A stretch of 44,746 nucleotides of DNA from a virus: IMG/VR virus record IMGVR_UViG_3300042896_001365, positions 1-44,746 of that record. One strand, written 5' to 3'. Every line of letters starts with the position of its first letter. Within the stretch, counting starts at the first letter, position 1. The notes below the pieces were generated by a model. That model saw only the letters and a program-made list of their open reading frames with translations. It was not told where the DNA came from and searched no databases. Below are positions 44,144-44,746 of this stretch, in pieces. Both the position numbers and the translations under genes were made by a program.

Positions 44144-44746
44144 CTAAACAAGTTTTCCGAAAACGGCAGCTAAGACTACGACGCATTGCCTGCGAAGATC
44201 GATGACATCGAGTTCATGGCCCAAGTGCAAGATCTTTCCTTCATCCATCAGATAGCACCGACAGTACTTGATTGCAATGCCTGCTGGTGTGTCAAACTGG
44301 TTTCTTGAATGTATCGCCGAGTCAATGTACCAACCCACATTTGGTTCTTTTGTTAATATTTGACCAAGTCGTTCGTCTATGTGAGTTAGCGCATTTCGCA
44401 CATCCCTATCTTTAAGAGTCAAAATTGACAGATTCTGTGCCGCACATAACGCGAAAACATACTGCTTCCTTTCTATTCGAATGGCATATGCTATTTGACT
44501 TTCCTTAGACCCTTTGGGTGAGTCGTTAAAAAGAATGGTCGATGCCAAGCCAGCCTGATAGCAGATGTCACTGAGCGTCGGAGCCATCTCCGGACTGACG
44601 ACGGTAAGTTGGCGAAGACGATCAATATGCCGAATTGTAGAAATCAAGGCTGATGCGCCTTGTGACAGGATCACATTTTGTGTACTGCTAATTTCCCGAT
44701 CGAATACGATACGATTCATACTCCAGATGGCAGCAGGTTCATACAT
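44144..44746 (-). CDS. Opposite-strand HEPN-like candidate cargo gene
   Basis: The 200-residue ORF starts at the last base of the window (an ATG, but a longer gene is possible). KDRDVRNALTHIDERLGQIL contains RNALTH, the R-N-x3-H motif of HEPN RNases. The surrounding helices (ICYQAGLASTILFNDSPKGS, then ESQIAYAIRIERKQYVFALC) fit an all-helical HEPN fold. The DNA is AT-rich, on the opposite strand, and located after the lysis genes at the prophage edge, a common spot for defence or conversion genes. It could be an abortive-infection RNase or a host gene next to attR. Function is inferred. Confidence 0.55.
   Translation of the reverse strand: MYEPAAIWSMNRIVFDREISSTQNVILSQGASALISTIRHIDRLRQLTVVSPEMAPTLSDICYQAGLASTILFNDSPKGSKESQIAYAIRIERKQYVFALCAAQNLSILTLKDRDVRNALTHIDERLGQILTKEPNVGWYIDSAIHSRNQFDTPAGIAIKYCRCYLMDEGKILHLGHELDVIDLRRQCVVVLAAVFGKLV

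Noticed and set aside
1-44746. tRNA or rRNA genes
   Set aside because: I looked for cloverleaf-like and TTCGA-type patterns in the gaps and saw no convincing tRNA. The TTCAAACCC in the 82-bp repeats does not sit in a tRNA fold.

Overview
The window reads as one essentially complete temperate, contractile-tailed (myovirus-type) prophage. It starts exactly on the stop codon of an integrase gene and ends exactly on the start codon of the last ORF, so its borders look like gene-based prophage borders and the attachment sites probably lie outside. The high GC content, codon use and gene families (RdgC, KfrA-like, DUF2635 and Mu-like tail genes) suggest a betaproteobacterial host, probably Burkholderiales and perhaps Oxalobacteraceae. 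That assignment comes from general likeness, not from a marker gene. Left arm, minus strand, 1-5.4 kb: integrase, excisionase-type HTH protein, an unknown protein, RdgC, a KfrA-type DNA-binding coiled-coil protein, a ParM/StbA-type actin-like ATPase and a 44-residue protein. The group appears to be read from a leftward promoter (PL, about 5.36-5.39 kb) covered by an operator. Accessory and control region, 5.4-9.5 kb: a three-helix membrane protein between two copies of one terminator, a toxin-antitoxin pair, a leftward Arc-type operon, then a lambda-like switch of repressor (minus) and Cro-like protein (plus). The switch operator shares a 20-bp site (19/20) with PL. Both switch promoters are placed so that repressor and Cro mRNAs may be leaderless. 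Replication region, 9.5-15.7 kb: ten genes joined by nine 4-bp ATGA overlaps. They include a large ParB-like protein, a lambda O-like initiator gene carrying iterons (a probable origin), a P-like helicase loader and, unexpectedly, a second complete tyrosine recombinase. Region 15.7-18.7 kb: an 82-bp imperfect direct repeat about 1 kb apart, small accessory genes, a possible late regulator, an HNH-like protein and a leftward hicAB pair. Structural region, 18.8-41.9 kb: small genes (one resembling phage Acb2/Tad1-type hairpin proteins), a GC-rich candidate cos region, a lambda-type packaging and head module (small and large terminase, gpW, portal B, protease C, scaffold, decoration D, capsid E, joining protein), then a Mu-type tail (gpU-like terminator, DUF2635, sheath, tube, frameshifted assembly chaperone, tape measure, split gpN, gpP, gp45-gp48), two related fibre genes, one ending in an SGNH esterase domain, and a lectin-like protein. 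The head-plus-tail chimera recalls SfV/PhiP27-type phages. Lysis, 42.1-44.1 kb: two small membrane proteins (holin candidates), a lambda R-type transglycosylase, a DUF6527 protein and the Rz/Rz1 spanins. The right end carries an AT-rich, opposite-strand gene with a HEPN-like RN-x3-H motif, a candidate cargo or defence gene. The most unusual combination is an integrating lambda-like phage that also carries an actin-like segregation ATPase, a KfrA-like protein, a ParB-like protein, an iteron origin and two recombinases.
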